In this document: positions 49,776-62,195 of the stretch, one piece after another
How the letters are laid out: the number at the start of each line of letters is the position of its first letter
Numbering within the stretch: the stretch's first letter is position 1
Assembly: GCA_030770545.1 (NCBI GenBank)
Contig: CM061106.1
Span: 15,583,001 to 15,647,000, forward strand
Direction: 5' to 3'
Length of the DNA: 64,000 nt
From: Macropodus opercularis
Lineage: Eukaryota > Chordata > Actinopteri > Anabantiformes > Osphronemidae
Program-made: the position numbers and the translations under genes
The notes under the pieces: generated by a model
Told to the model about the DNA's origin: nothing
Seen by the model: the letters and a program-made list of their open reading frames with translations, nothing else
The model's database searches: none

Positions 49776-51657
49776 GCCGGACCGTCCTCCAAGAGGCAGA
49801 GGTGGCCTGACAGCGACTCTGACTGAGGTCAGAGGTGCTGCTGTTCTCTGTGCAGCCTGCAGAAAGTAAAGGTTAGTACAAGCTTCTTATCAAAACACAA
49901 AGATCAATATAATATTCACGTGCTGTTACTAACGTTTGTGTTCTAGTTTTTCTCCTCCTTGAACCGACACCTTATCGCGGTGGAGGAGTTTGTGTGCCCG
50001 AATGATCCTAGGAGCTATGTTGTCTGAGCTAAATGCTCCTGGTAGGGTCTCCATGACAACCAGCTCCTAGGAGACGGGCCCGACTAAGAGCGGTTCATCT
50101 CTCTCAGTAGGAGCCGGTGCGATGTAGGTCATGTAGCAGTGGAGAGGTGTTGCTGGCACGTCCCACCAGGAGGAGGCCCAGAGGAAAACCAGGACTCACT
50201 AGAGGCAACGCTAAAGGTCACTACACACTGATGCTGACACGTGGTACTGATGGTGTTTTATTTATTGCTTCATGACATTTATAGAAAGGCCTGAAAGGCC
50301 ACTTTCTGAGCAGCTGGACTCAGCAGCATCTTTCTTTTCTCACTCCATAACCTTGGTTAATGTATATGTGTTGTTTTCATGAGCATGTTCGTGACTCTTT
50401 CATCCTGCCTTCTTTCAGGACCAGTACAGAGCCATGGCTCAGCCCTGCAGGATTGTGGAGTGGTGTGACAGCCCCTGCAGCTGAACGTGGGAATAACCAA
50501 AGTGATGGTGACGTTCTCCAACAGACAGCACATCAGCCAGGAGCACCGGCATCATCATCATCATCTACGATGAGATGGCTCCAGAATTATTGGACTAGCA
50601 GTCAGAGCCCTCTCCACCCTCCACCTTTGACCCCAGGGACTCACTCACGGCCTGGACGCCCCCTCACACCCCCACCCCTTTACCCCAACCACCACCCAAG
50701 CTCAGCTACCACCCTCCACACTAGAACCCTCTTCAGCCCTAACTCCCACTTCCTCCCATAGACTCATGGACTCTCAGGCTGATCATCTGTGTAATACAGG
50801 AGCATAAAGAGATTTTGTCTTACTATCTGCCTCAAACTTCCCCCTGGGGACAAATAAAGTGTTTTGAACTGAACTGAACTGACAAAGGTGATGTCTTCAT
50901 GTTACAATGGTCAACAAACGTACACAGCAGGTCTTTGTTTAAGAGGTTGAAGCAGAAGCTCCAGGGACACTTCAGACACTTTTGCTTTATATCCAAATAA
51001 CTTCAAATAAATAGGTGATGTGTGTATGTAGACGGTAAATTAACAGTAGAAACATTTTTTATCACACTGGAAGCAGAAAATGAAAAGCAACTGTACAGTT
51101 TGCTGAAACAAAAACAATGCAGGGCTTTAAAATACCCATCTCTGAAGACAAAGCCTAAGCAGGACGGTTCTACCAGAGAGTCAACACTCAACAACAGGGT
51201 GACGAGCTTTGGTCGATCACATTCTCCTGGTAACAGCAGCATCTAAAGGTTGTTAGTCCTCATGATCAGTGGTTCAGGTCCTAAAGCTTTAATGAGCCTT
51301 TTATCACGTCACTATATAAATAAACTACGTTGAACTGAACCATCTAAAGACTCACCTCACCTACACACATCACAGGGCAACTCAGCTGTGTTTCCATGGT
51401 AACCATCAGTGACCTCTGACCTTTATGTTAAAGCAAAGCAAGTTTGAGCCATTTGACAGAATATTTGTGTGTTGAACAGAGTTTATGTCAAATGAATCTG
51501 TTCACATCAGGATAATTCTGATGATTAGTGCGTCTATGCAAATATCTACAAATGTGTCTGATTTACGCCTCACTTCTAAAATGTCACTCGACACTGACAG
51601 ACCCACTGCTGAGACACAAAGCAACACAGAGACATAGAGGTGAACAGACGCTAAACA
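49776..51657 (+). other. Downstream stretch of copy C with retroposon tail
   Basis: It matches 1813-3718 of copy A. The retroposon 3' end (about 50640-50881) is longer here than in A, and reads through a polypyrimidine- and CCACC-rich segment to ggggacaaataaagtg and TGAAC repeats. About 195 bp present in A at 3440-3655 are missing in C near 51593. Confidence 0.45.
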
Positions 51658-52233
51658 TTGTTCCATCCCAGCACTAAACACACTCTGAACACGCTGTGCT
51701 CTCATGGATTCAGCTCTGCCCTCAGTCCCTTCATGGACGTCTGCTGTCCTGGACGCAGTCTGTGGCCAGAGGTCAGACCTCTGCTCTACCAGCAGCATCT
51801 ACTACACAGAAACCTCCAGACTTCAACACCAGATCCTTTCCACAGCAGTGTGGCCCTGCAGCCAGTCTCCTACCAGCTGGAGGAAGAGGGACAGACAGAG
51901 CAGCTGTCTGCCAGGCAGGTGGGCAGGAAGCTGACAGAGAAGAAGCAGGAGGACGGGAAAGACTCCTACTCTGCCAGACTGCAGGAGTTCAGACAGGAGT
52001 TGGATCTGCCTGAAGGACTGAACCCTGAAGCCGTCAGCTGCTCCACGGATCCAGACGGGAAGCTCCACATCCAGGCAGCCAAAGCTCTGAGTGTAGAGGA
52101 GGCTGAGAGAGAGGAGCTCAGAGAAAACACACAGAAGCAGCAGCTCAGCATCAACCTGATCACAGTGATGATGGACCAATCACAGCAACGTTTGGTTTGT
52201 AGGAAGGTGAACTCATGTCCTCAGAGGCTTTGA
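51658..52233 (+). pseudogene. HSP30-type small heat-shock protein relic, copy C, single open frame
   Basis: It has the same relic structure as copy A, but 16 bases (ggaggagacggagcct in A) are missing after agatcct. This loss puts the N-terminal part (SLWPEVRPLLYQQHLL) and the C-terminal part (LSARQVGRKL, DLPEGLNPEAV, DGKLHIQAAKAL) into one 191-codon frame. The canonical start Met is still Thr, and the frame uses an upstream ATG. Large parts of the alpha-crystallin domain remain missing (the usual segment between YQLEEEG and LSARQ), so a working chaperone is unlikely, even though the frame is open. Confidence 0.8.
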
Positions 52234-54667
52234 CATGTTGAATAGAAGCATTTTGTTAAACCAGAAAACAAATCTGTGTTTCTTATATTTAATAATCTCA
52301 CTGTCCAGCTGTTGGCAAACCTGGAGGCGATGAGTGAAACCAGAGTCGCCTTTGTTCACAGGCAGCGTCAGCATCAGAATAGTGACGTCAGGTTGAGGTC
52401 TGTGGACGTTTGCAGGACTCTGGGACAAATGTACAAATACATTCAGTTTGTGATCCAGATGTTCAGATGTCTGTCAGCTCTGTGTTTACAGCTCATCCAG
52501 CTCCTGCCTGTTGTTCTGCATCACCCTGAATATTTAGAAATAAAGGATCTGTCACATATTATGTGTAATAATTCAGTTGATAACACTGCTACAAGCTGGA
52601 TTCATTTCTATTGAAAACAATCTTTTCCAAAGACACGAGGAGTAGTTTTCAGGATTAGGATAAACTCTTTAACCGTTTTTACTAATCCATCCAACATCAT
52701 ATCCTGACAAACCTCTATATGGATAAATGTAAACACAGCACAGACCTGCTACAGAATCTACAGACGCCATGAATTACTGAATCTGAGTCGTTGTCATTGT
52801 CGACTCATGTCCATCCATTAAAGACACAGTCACAGTCTGTCCAGCCAGAAATGTCCAGTTTCATTTAAAATAAACCTCTGAAGTGTCAGTCAGACATGAA
52901 GGAATATGCAGAGTTAGTATTTTCTTCCTGCTTTAATAAAAGAGACATTTTCATTCTGTGACATTAACTCATTTACGTGGTACAGTGTCCAGTATCAGAC
53001 GTATGTGGACTCTCCCAGTTCTCCTGTTGAGAGATGTCGCTCCGGTCGTTGGAGGGAACCTCTAGAAGGCCCAGCGGAGGCTTTGACACCAGAACTGGAC
53101 GTCTGCTGTGTTGGTTTTGTCTTTCTCCCCCTCAGAACTCTGGACTGCTCACCTCAGATTCTGCTCCTCTCACGCTCCAGTCCTCTGGTGATGACCCAGC
53201 TGGGGCGTGTTCACCCTCATCCTCTGACGAGATCATGGTTGAGACGGTTCCAGTCCCTTCGCTCGTAGTTCACTTCATCGGTCCTGACAAATTCCAGCGT
53301 TTGATTGTTTTGGAATTAACCACATTAATTAAAAGCACATCGTGATTAAAACCTCAAAAAGACAAACTGAATACTGAGAATTCTGTTTCATACTTGGTCA
53401 TTGTGATGGTTAGTGACAATAATTGTACTGGGTCATGACTCAACTCATGCTTCCACCTGCTCCATTCAAAATAAAAGTGACATTAAAATGTTAAGACTTA
53501 AATTTAGTAGAGATTCTAATTATGGTTAGATAATTCTGGACAGTAATTAAAAGGCTTTTCTTCATGTTAATAACCTGCTTTAACAATTCTCATGTCCTTT
53601 CAAAATATATTCAGTTACTGACAATTGAGCTTGTGCTTCATGCTGATTCTGAGAGGAATGTGTCTGAACACACAGCATCAGTGTTGTTGTGCTTGGGTTT
53701 GCGTAGCTCCAGACCAGTCAGGGTCTGACCTCTGTCCACCATCAGGACCAGGGAAGGGAAGAAGTCGCTTGAGGTGACTCTGAAAAGTTGACGTTCACTC
53801 CAAGCCAGCATCTGTGGGATGAGCTGCACCAACAGGCCTGATCCATGGAGGCTCTGCAACCCAACTTCCAGGACTTTAAGGATGTGCTGCTGACATCACA
53901 GCTCACCTTCAGGGTTCACGCCTCAATGGGTCAGGATTGGTTTGGCAGCAAACGATGGACCAACAATATCAGACAGACAGATATAATGAGCCTCACGGGT
54001 TTAGTTTCATGCTTTGGAAAAACATCATCCTAAAATGCTGCATTGCAGTTTGTCCAGTAGGAGGCAGCAAAGCTTCTGTAAATGACTTGTTCCAGGCGTG
54101 AACATGACAGTAGCTCATCAAGAACAAGTCCAGTTGTTCACCTGACGGTAATTCAGCGTCTGACTAGACTTAAGCCTTTAACCTTTCTGTGCCGTCTATT
54201 CAGGATTCCAGAGATTTTAATGAGCGTTTGAGTAGAGCCCAGAGTGGTGAGAACTTTCCGTCCTTTACTCGTATTGATTCCAGCCCCGTCACTCAGCTGC
54301 GTTGTCCATCCATTCTGCTAATGTATTATCCATTTTCAGAACGTTAATATTTACAACCACAGATATAAATGTGCAGTCATTACATTTGTAGTTTTATCAT
54401 TCATTTATTTTATTTATTTATGTTCTGGTCTATAACATCTTAGGGAAACCTGCACAGTTTAATCCAATCCAATGTGTGACATCAGTAACAAGGTAAAGAC
54501 CAACTATCACCTTAAAAACTGTTCCTGTATTGGAGCAGCCTGTGCAGTGTCACCAACAAAATGGCCAGTGAGCATACGATGAATCAACAGATGAAACCCA
54601 GCCTCTAACGTCCCAAAACTCCACCACCTATAAAGGCTGCATTAAGGCCTGACCCATGGCTGAGCCA
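52234..54667. other. Intergenic stretch of copy C
   Basis: It matches 4311-6470 except for about 310 bp at 52672-52980 that are absent from copy A. That segment contains no gene or repeat I recognise. The unassigned open frames at 53005-53345 correspond to those at 4759-5141. Confidence 0.35.
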
Positions 54668-57640
54668 TCACTGTCCACCGTTGGGCCGAACGTCGGCGTA
54701 GTTCTTGACCAGCTGGGAGATCCTGACCACTTTGATGTCCGACGGCACTTGATCATAATCGGACCACAGATACTCTGGAGACAGCACCTTAGTGGGTTTG
54801 TTGTACAGCAGGTACCTGCAGGACAGAGACGCAGGTGTGATATATGTATGTGGGACATGAAGGTTTCTGACACAGCGTGAATCAAACTAGCAGGTACATA
54901 AAGTACGAGTCTGGGTTTCAACATTAATAAGAAGAAACACAAATAAACGTGTGTGGGAATGAAGTGACACCGCACTTGTTGAGGTGACTCTTCCTGCCAC
55001 ACAGCTTCAATGTGGTTCTTGGCGTCGGCCTGTGACTGATCGTAACAGTATCTGAAAAAGGGAGAGAGTTTATACTTCAATGGTAGAAAGTAATCAAATC
55101 ATCTAAATTAATCAGAACATCAGTTAAAAGACTGAGACTATTTGACAACAACGAGTGGCCTGATAAGCAGCAATGAATAAGCTCCACTAGCTGCAGTAGC
55201 AGGTGATTCCACCTTCATGTGCTTGTTTACCGGACCAGCTTGTCCATGTCCTCCAGGTCTCCCACACGGCAGCAGTGTATTAGTATCTCCCTCGTCATTA
55301 GGGACGTACGCCGTGGACTCCTGGCGACGCTCGTAAGGGAACTTATTTCTCGTCGTCTACGGACGAAAGGGAGGAATTAAGAACAAGAGCAGGAAGCTGC
55401 AGCTGCCACAGCAGTGGAAATGCTGAAAACATCATATGTGCACATGCTCTGTACAGAAATAGTCTCTTTGCATGAGTCAAATGAGTGAGATGGCGTCTGA
55501 GCGGACGAGACGCTTCCTGCCTCTGCACCTTCAGTGTTTTCTAGTTGGTTGCTTTGTGGGCTCTGGCAGCATCGTGCACAATAAGCCTTATACTTCATGG
55601 CCCTTCTACTTAGAGTCTGTATCACACTCCAGGATTTCAGCTGTTCTCTCAAAGGAACCACAGTGAAACCTTGTAGTAGCCTCGGTGAAGCACAGCTGAC
55701 AGTCGGCTGAGAGACTCGGCCCCAAAGCGGTTGTGGAAGACGCTGTCGATGTCCATCATGAAAAGGTGGTCGGCTTCATTACGGATCTGAAAACAGGAAA
55801 CACGAAGGAATAAGAGCAACACAGAGAGATTTGATTAAAGGTATAAATAAAAGACAACAATTAGCATTTTTACATTTAACTTATTCCGTTAGTGAGTCAT
55901 GACCCGTTCTGCTTGTTAAAAGAGACCAAGGTTTTCTAGCAGGAACCACTCAGACGTGTCAGACTTGGCGTCAGGCCCCGTTCAGCAGCGTTTACCTGCT
56001 TGTGGATGGTGACTGTGGCCCACTTCATCCTCCCGAGCACCACATCCTGCAGCGCTTTGCACTGGGCACAGACACAACAGAGACGCTCCGGCCTTCACCC
56101 ATCTCAACCTGAGCCAGAGGAGAAAACGCAGGACGAACGGCATGAAGTCAGGACGTGACAGACTATTGCTGCGTTTGATTCAGGTTGACAAACACACTGT
56201 CAACGACAGCAAACGATGGAGCAACATTAGACAGGACACAATGTGGCTCACGGGTGGAGTTTCACCGGAGTTTGTCCAGCAAAGCCTCTGCATCGACCTC
56301 TGAGTTTGTTGCAGGTGTGTCTCACTACATAAATGAACGACTCACTGTGGGAACATCTTCCTCATGGTCTGTGTAGATGTAGTACGTGACCCAGAAGTCA
56401 ACTAAAAAGTGCTTTTCACTGACTCCAGGAAGGCCCTCAGGAAACGGGTGTATCTGTCCACATGAAAGAATGAATGATTAGTTTATGACACATGGAAAAG
56501 CATCATATAGTTGGTGCCTGTGCACATACTTGCCAACAGCAAACACCACCACAGCAATGCGTGGCTCCATTTTCTGATAGATGGCGTCAATAACCACAGG
56601 ATCAAAGGTTCCCTCCCAAACCAGGGGAACATTCCAGTTGGTCACTGGGTTCACGTCAGTGCGTCTGGGAGAGAAAAGAACGTCCTGAGAGCGTGAGCTT
56701 GAACAGTAGCAACATCTGAACGTTTCACCTGCTGAAAGGCTGGTTCAGCCAATAAACAACGTGACGTCTGACAAAGCACAAAGTGACGTCTCAACTAAAC
56801 AGGAGTTAGATGGTGTCATTAAAACAATAGAACAGAAGAAGCCCAACGCTTCTATTAAATGTGTTTACAACCTGAAATCACATCGTCTTTAAAGCTTTTC
56901 CTCACGTTCCATAAGCTGGATGTTATTATTGCTCAGCTCACCCTTTGTGTGCGCTTGGCTGATCATACTTTACTCTGGAAAAGAGCAGAGATCACATCAA
57001 CACAGGTCGTAGTCAAAGGTCCACAAACTAAAACCACTATTCTACAGACAGCACATGTGACTCTCTGCGGGTCCAGGACCTGCTGTGTGGCAGAGCCAGC
57101 ATGCGTTTAGACATGATGCTCCAGTTACTGCAGCATCAGTTTGAGCAGAGCTGGAGTCACTTCTTCCTCTTCCTGTTTCATGTTCATCTGGACGTTATGA
57201 CCGTTTGCTGACTGTCTGAATAGTTTCCATCAAGGCAAAGGTGGAGACACATGTAAGTTAAAGTGGGTTTGAACATGTTTGCGTGTTTTACCCAGGTTTA
57301 TGTGTCAGCTCTCCAACGCTCCACTTGTTGTTTTGTGGGCATTTCGGTTTCTCTCCTTCTTTCGGTTTCTCTGTGAGATCTAGGTTTTGTTCTGGCTTCG
57401 CTGCACCAAACTTCTGGCAAAAGCGTAAAAAGGCACCAATATTTAGTAATAACGTGTAAAATAATTTCAATAAATTCATTTATGAAAACCAGACATAATG
57501 TGTTGTTGATACAATCTTGAATCAAGGGTTTATTGCCAGATGAAAGAGTAGTTTTAGTTCTGCACGGTAACCTTCATTTCACTGAACCTACCTCTGGAAG
57601 AATGAGGCGTTTCCTGAGAAGGAGACGTAGATCCCCCTGT
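54668..57640 (-). pseudogene. GT6 family glycosyltransferase relic, copy C
   Basis: Exons run in the same order as in copy A: about 56668-56530, RTDVNPVTNWNVPLVWEGTF; about 56455-56345, YTRFLRAFLES and RVTYYIYTDHEEDV in two frames; about 56115-55995, GRMKWATVTIHKQ; about 55787-55669, FMMDIDSVF with the DxD motif; about 55358-55230, FPYERRQESTAYVPNDEGD; about 55050-54972, CYDQSQADAKNHIEAVWQEE, then a frameshift before HLNK; 54815-54668, YLLYNKPTKVLSPEYLWSD to TGA. The 13-bp insertion of copy A is absent, so the ancestral exon is better preserved here, but the other frameshifts are shared and must predate the duplication. An additional exon-like piece with acceptor ttttgccag, FGAAKPEQNLDLTEKPKEGE (about 57415-57335), is unique to C. 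Confidence 0.86.
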
Positions 57641-58911
57641 GAAGAAACACACACGTGTGGATCACAGCAGTGGACTTTATTTAACCTAAGCTATGAATCT
57701 TTTACACATCACACAACACTGTGTAGAACAAGACATTACACAATACACAACAGGTGCCAAACCGCGATGAGTCTTCCCCAGTAATTTGATGTATTGCAGA
57801 CAACGAGACTCACCATCAACATAAGGCTCTAAATAAATGGGTCTTCAATATGAAAACATGTGACAAAAAAAAACTTTGCACTTCACTGAAATTGAATCAA
57901 ATTCTACCAAATACTTGACATTAAATACTTTTTATGTACAAAACATTTGTGCTGCCTCAGATTTTCCAAGGACAAGGTAAAACCAAGTGAAACGACATCA
58001 GGTCCAACATGACGCCTCATACTTGCATTAACAGAACAACCAGAGCAACATCTGTTCTACATTCATGGAGCATCTCAGAGTAACAGAATGACTCTCTGGT
58101 GCCTCCTGGCTGTGGATGGTGGTTCTGTGCTGCCAGCGTTTCTTTCTGTTTTCATTGCATTGTGGTTGGACCGTGTGTTATCTCAACAGTCTCTACTGTC
58201 AGTGTGAAGTCTTCAGCAGACTGAATGTTAAAGGCTCTGCTTTTCTCTGAGCTGCTTTCTAACTGTTCCAAACTGTGAGTCACTCATTCAGTGTGTGTGT
58301 GACGTCACCTTTGATGCTCGTGTGGCATCTGTGCTGCAGGCCTCTATATCATGCACTGAGCTACTTCAAGCTGCAGCTGATGTCGCTGGCACATGGCTGA
58401 TCGGGAACATTTACAACATTTGACATTGATACTGACTTGAAAACAGAGGAGTCTGGTTCCTCAGCAGCGTGAGCACTGAGACTAGTTCCTGTTTGAGGGT
58501 CACTTGTCTTTCATGGGGGATTCAGATGTTTTTCCGTGATAACAAGTCATTTGCAAAACAGTGCGTCTTTGAACTTCCATCTTTAAATATCACTGGCCAG
58601 ACTCTCCCTGTTCTGGGTTAAAGACTAACTATGTTAACCAGGTTTGTCTACAGCAACAACTAAATCAATAGGCCTCACCTCAGCTGCTGTTTATGAGCTT
58701 CACCATCTAATCAGATCATCTCTATAATATGAGCTACATTTAAATGCTAGTGAGCCTCTTAGCTTTGGTGCTACTCGTCCCTCAGCGGGTCCTGAGCAGC
58801 AGGATGTGACTGGGTGACGGTTCGTAGCAGTCGTAGTTCTAGGCAGTCGCCCGCTGAGAAACCACCCTGATCACTGGCTCCATAGTCAGAAACGTGGAGC
58901 TAGAGAGGTTG

Positions 58912-59940
58912 CTGTAGTCAAACCTTTATTAAAAACTATAGGCCAATATCTAATCTGCCCTTTATTAGTTCTTAAAAAACTGTAGCTAAACAACTATGTG
59001 ACCACCTGCGTAGAAATAACCTGTATGAATATTTCCAGTCAGGATTCAGATACATCACAGACAGAACCAGCTCTGATTAGAGTCACTAATGATCTCACAG
59101 CTTCAGACAATGGTCTAGTTTCTGTACTTCGGTCCAATACCTTTCAGTCTTTACAGTCTCCTCTCTCTAATATTATTAGGAAACACATACATTTTCACTG
59201 CTACATTTGTCTATGAAACCAGAGGAAACAAATCAATTAGTCAAACTTCAAACTTGTTTAAATGATATCAAATCCTGGATGTCCCATAACTTCCTACAAC
59301 TAAACTCAGATCAAACTGAGGTTATTATAATTGGTGCTAAAAACCACAGAGACTCATTATTGAATCAGATTATTACTCTGGATGACACAACGTTAGCTTC
59401 AGGTTCTACTGTAGGAACCTTGGTGTCATTTGGACCAAGATCTCTCCTTTACATCATATATTAAAGAAATCTCTAGAACTGCCTACTTCCACTTTAGGAA
59501 TATTGGTAAAATTAGGAGCATCCTCTCACAGAGTGATGCTGAAAAGTTAATCCATGCATTTGTTACCTCTAGGCTGGACGACTGTAACTCCCTGCTCATA
59601 GTTTGTCCCAATAACTCTCTAAAAAGCCTCCAGTTAATTCAAAATGCTGCAGCCAGAGTCTGACTGGACTTAGGAAGAGACATCACATTTCTCCTACATC
59701 AGCTTCTCTGTCCTGTCAAATCTAGGATAGGATTCAAAATTCTTCTCCTCACCTACAAAGCTCTTCATAATAAAGCTCCATCTCATCTTAAAGACCTCAT
59801 GGCTCCTGATGCTCCTTCAGATTAAAACGCTCTATGTGGGATTTGTCAGGTTTAGTTGTGTCAAGTTCTTGTAAAGGGCCTTCAGATAACTGCTGTCGTA
59901 AACTGGCGCTATATAAATAAAATAGAAATGAATTGAATAG
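58912..59940 (+). mobile_element. L2-like LINE reverse transcriptase fragment, copy C
   Basis: The same insertion as in copy A, but with a different internal deletion. Copy C keeps the segment encoding HNFLQLNSDQTEVIIIG and GSTVGTLVSFG, which A lacks, and has lost the stretch from LLDLS to PQGSV that A keeps. The 3' end reads LIHAFVTSRLDDCNSLL, LQLIQNAAARV and LLLTYKALHNKAPSHLKDLM, then the ggcgctatataaataaa tail. Confidence 0.9.
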
Positions 59941-60059
59941 TGTTGTACAGGTGCACATGTCTGGATATTACAAATAAAGGACTCACCCGAAGACGACAAC
60001 AACAACCAGAACTAGAATGTGGATCCTGGAAATGTGGTTTGACATGTCAGGATCGGTCT

Positions 60060-60870
60060 GAGGCTCTTATCCAAATCAACAGACCTGAGCTTCTCTTAGT
60101 CAACTCAGTCTGTCTCTTAGACAACTGTCATTGTGAACCTGACGAGTCAGAGGATCAAAACACTGTGGACACAAAGAAATGAAGGAGAGCTGGTCAGATC
60201 ATTAATTCAATAAGGAAGTGAAGTGGAAGAAGCTGCTGTGATGTGGATTTTGAACATTTAAGACGAGAAATGGGACGTTACTCACTGGGAATGAAGCTAC
60301 AGTGACCAGTGCTCCGATGACGTGTGACCACCAAACCGGCGTCCACTCGCTGGTACACAATCAACGTTATTTACAGTCTCACCCTAAGGCCTGGGCAGTG
60401 ATGGTTTCTTCACTGGTTACTGGCCACAAGTCCCTATTGGTTCTCACCACCAGATACCCAGACTCTGCCACAGGATGGTGGTTTGACTGTATTTGACTCT
60501 TCTGGTCCTTAGCATCTTTTTGTAGTCAAACAGCAGGAGCAGTTGTTATTCGTCATGGACTGCATCCCATAGCCACAAACAACATGACAGGTTAAAGATA
60601 CAGCAATAATAATAATCATTCATTCACAGCTTTAATTGTTACATCTGCACCACATTGTAATGAGGCAAATATTTCTCACTGAATTCTTACCGATAGCAGG
60701 ACCTGGTGCTCAACATCTGACAAGTCACGTGAGAAGCACGACAGGTGTGTTTTCTGAGAAACAAGGCTTCGGCCGAGCCTTGTTTCTCATAATACAGCAC
60801 ACAAGCGTCTCTCTCTCTCAAGGAGCCCGGCTTCACGTAGACGTCGTAGTCGCTGTAGCATAATCACAAT
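60060..60870 (-). pseudogene. Second, degenerate USP exon block, copy C
   Basis: It matches the 11630-11870 block of A at one end, then continues for about 530 bp not found in A. That extra part contains, on the minus strand, CYSDYDVYVKPGSLRERD and then HVTCQMLSTRSCYR at about 60730-60690, which aligns with the HISVEVLSTVTCSR exon of the main USP relic. The intron following it resembles A 12715-12790. So an entire tandem USP copy once stood here and was mostly deleted in A. Confidence 0.5.
60755..60789. repeat. 14-bp hairpin in the C-only USP segment
   Basis: The arms tgagaaacaaggct (60755-60768) and agccttgtttctca (60776-60789) are perfect reverse complements around tcggccg. It is unique to copy C. 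Confidence 0.95.
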
Positions 60871-60989
60871 CTCACAATTGGAATGACCTGAGAACAAACA
60901 CAACATTTGTTTATGAATTCATAAAACCTGAGTTGACCTCACAGTTGACTGTAACACAAACAAACACTTACCATAATCAGCTGTAGGCC

Positions 60990-62195
60990 CTAAATGGCTG
61001 ATAGTGGTGACAAGCGAGTAACAAGCTGTCTGGAAAATAGCACCGTTAACAAACAACCATTAGATTTACACATTCAATAGTCCAGCAAATGTATTTTACC
61101 ACTTACTTTCTAAGTGTCTCACTATAATCATTGTTATCACATCATTGTGTAATGACCCGGGCCTTTACTGAAGCTCTGCCCTACCTCCAGATGGCTGCTG
61201 GAAATCATCAGTTCACGTGTCAACTCCATGGGCGTCCTCACTTTCACCATCTTGTTGCCATTGAACTCGGTGCGTCTGAGTTCCAGGATCAAGACACTGT
61301 GGACCTAAAGAGATGGAGGAGAGGTGGTCAAATCACTCACTCAAAAAGGAAGTCAAGTGGAAGAAGCTGCTGCGATGAGGTCTCTAGACATTTGGGATGA
61401 GAAATAGGATGTTACTCACTTTGGCAGGGTCAACAACGACCACTGCTCCACTGACTCCTCATTTTCACAGCTGCACTTGTTTAAGCACTGGAAACACGGG
61501 AGAAGAAGCTTTTAGCTGAAATCTTACAATTGATCAAACGCACAAACAGCTTTGGTTTCTATCTTTGCTGAGTGTTGGGGCTGAGGTGTACTGTCAGGTA
61601 GTCGTCCAGACACTGCTGGACTGACCCTCCTGGACTCCACGTGGGGTCCAGGAAAAAGCTCTTGCAGTCGTGGTGAGTCGGTAGCTGCTGCCCACACCTG
61701 CACAATAACATGACAGCTCAAAGTTATAATATATCTTATTCATAGGTTCAACTAGTACATGTCCACATCACTATGAGACTATAAAGAGTTCATACCGACT
61801 GCAGGTCACGGTGCTCAAGACCTCAACAGAGATGTGAGCAGCGACAGGACATGCGTACAAGAGCCCAAGAGCGTTGGCTGCTCTCTGCAGATCAAGGGAA
61901 ACCAACTGCAGCATGTCCAGCACCGACATGACCAACAAAAAGCAGTCCTGCAAAGAAACGGCGTTTTAGACAGAGGAGTTTTCACAAAAAACATTCTGTA
62001 CATCACTGTCTGCTCTGTAGCACAAACAAGACCTGAAACATGACAAACATCACGTGTCCTTTTCTACAGATGAAGACTCACAATAAACTATAACCTCACG
62101 CACAGAACACGCGTGGAGTCATCAGGTGTATGTGACACTCGATGACGTACCCGCGACAAACCGCTCATATGGGGAGAGAGGCCTGAAGGTGGAAG
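60990..62195 (-). pseudogene. USP-type deubiquitinase relic without the catalytic Cys exon, copy C
   Basis: The same exons as copy A appear at about 62190-62150 (FRPLSPYERFVAG), 61953-61771 (MSVLDMLQ, YACPV, VLSTVTCSR), 61700-61570 (HHDCKSFF, PGGSVQQCLDDYL), 61490-61410 (CSCGNEE), 61320-61200 (VLILELRRTEFNG) and 61040-60990 (YSLVTTISHLGP). The two exons between the first and second of these, including LPNLGDTCFVNAAVQF, are gone: the sequence jumps from cacaaacaagac to ctgaaacatgac near 62033. Without the Cys box the protein could not be a protease. Confidence 0.82.
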
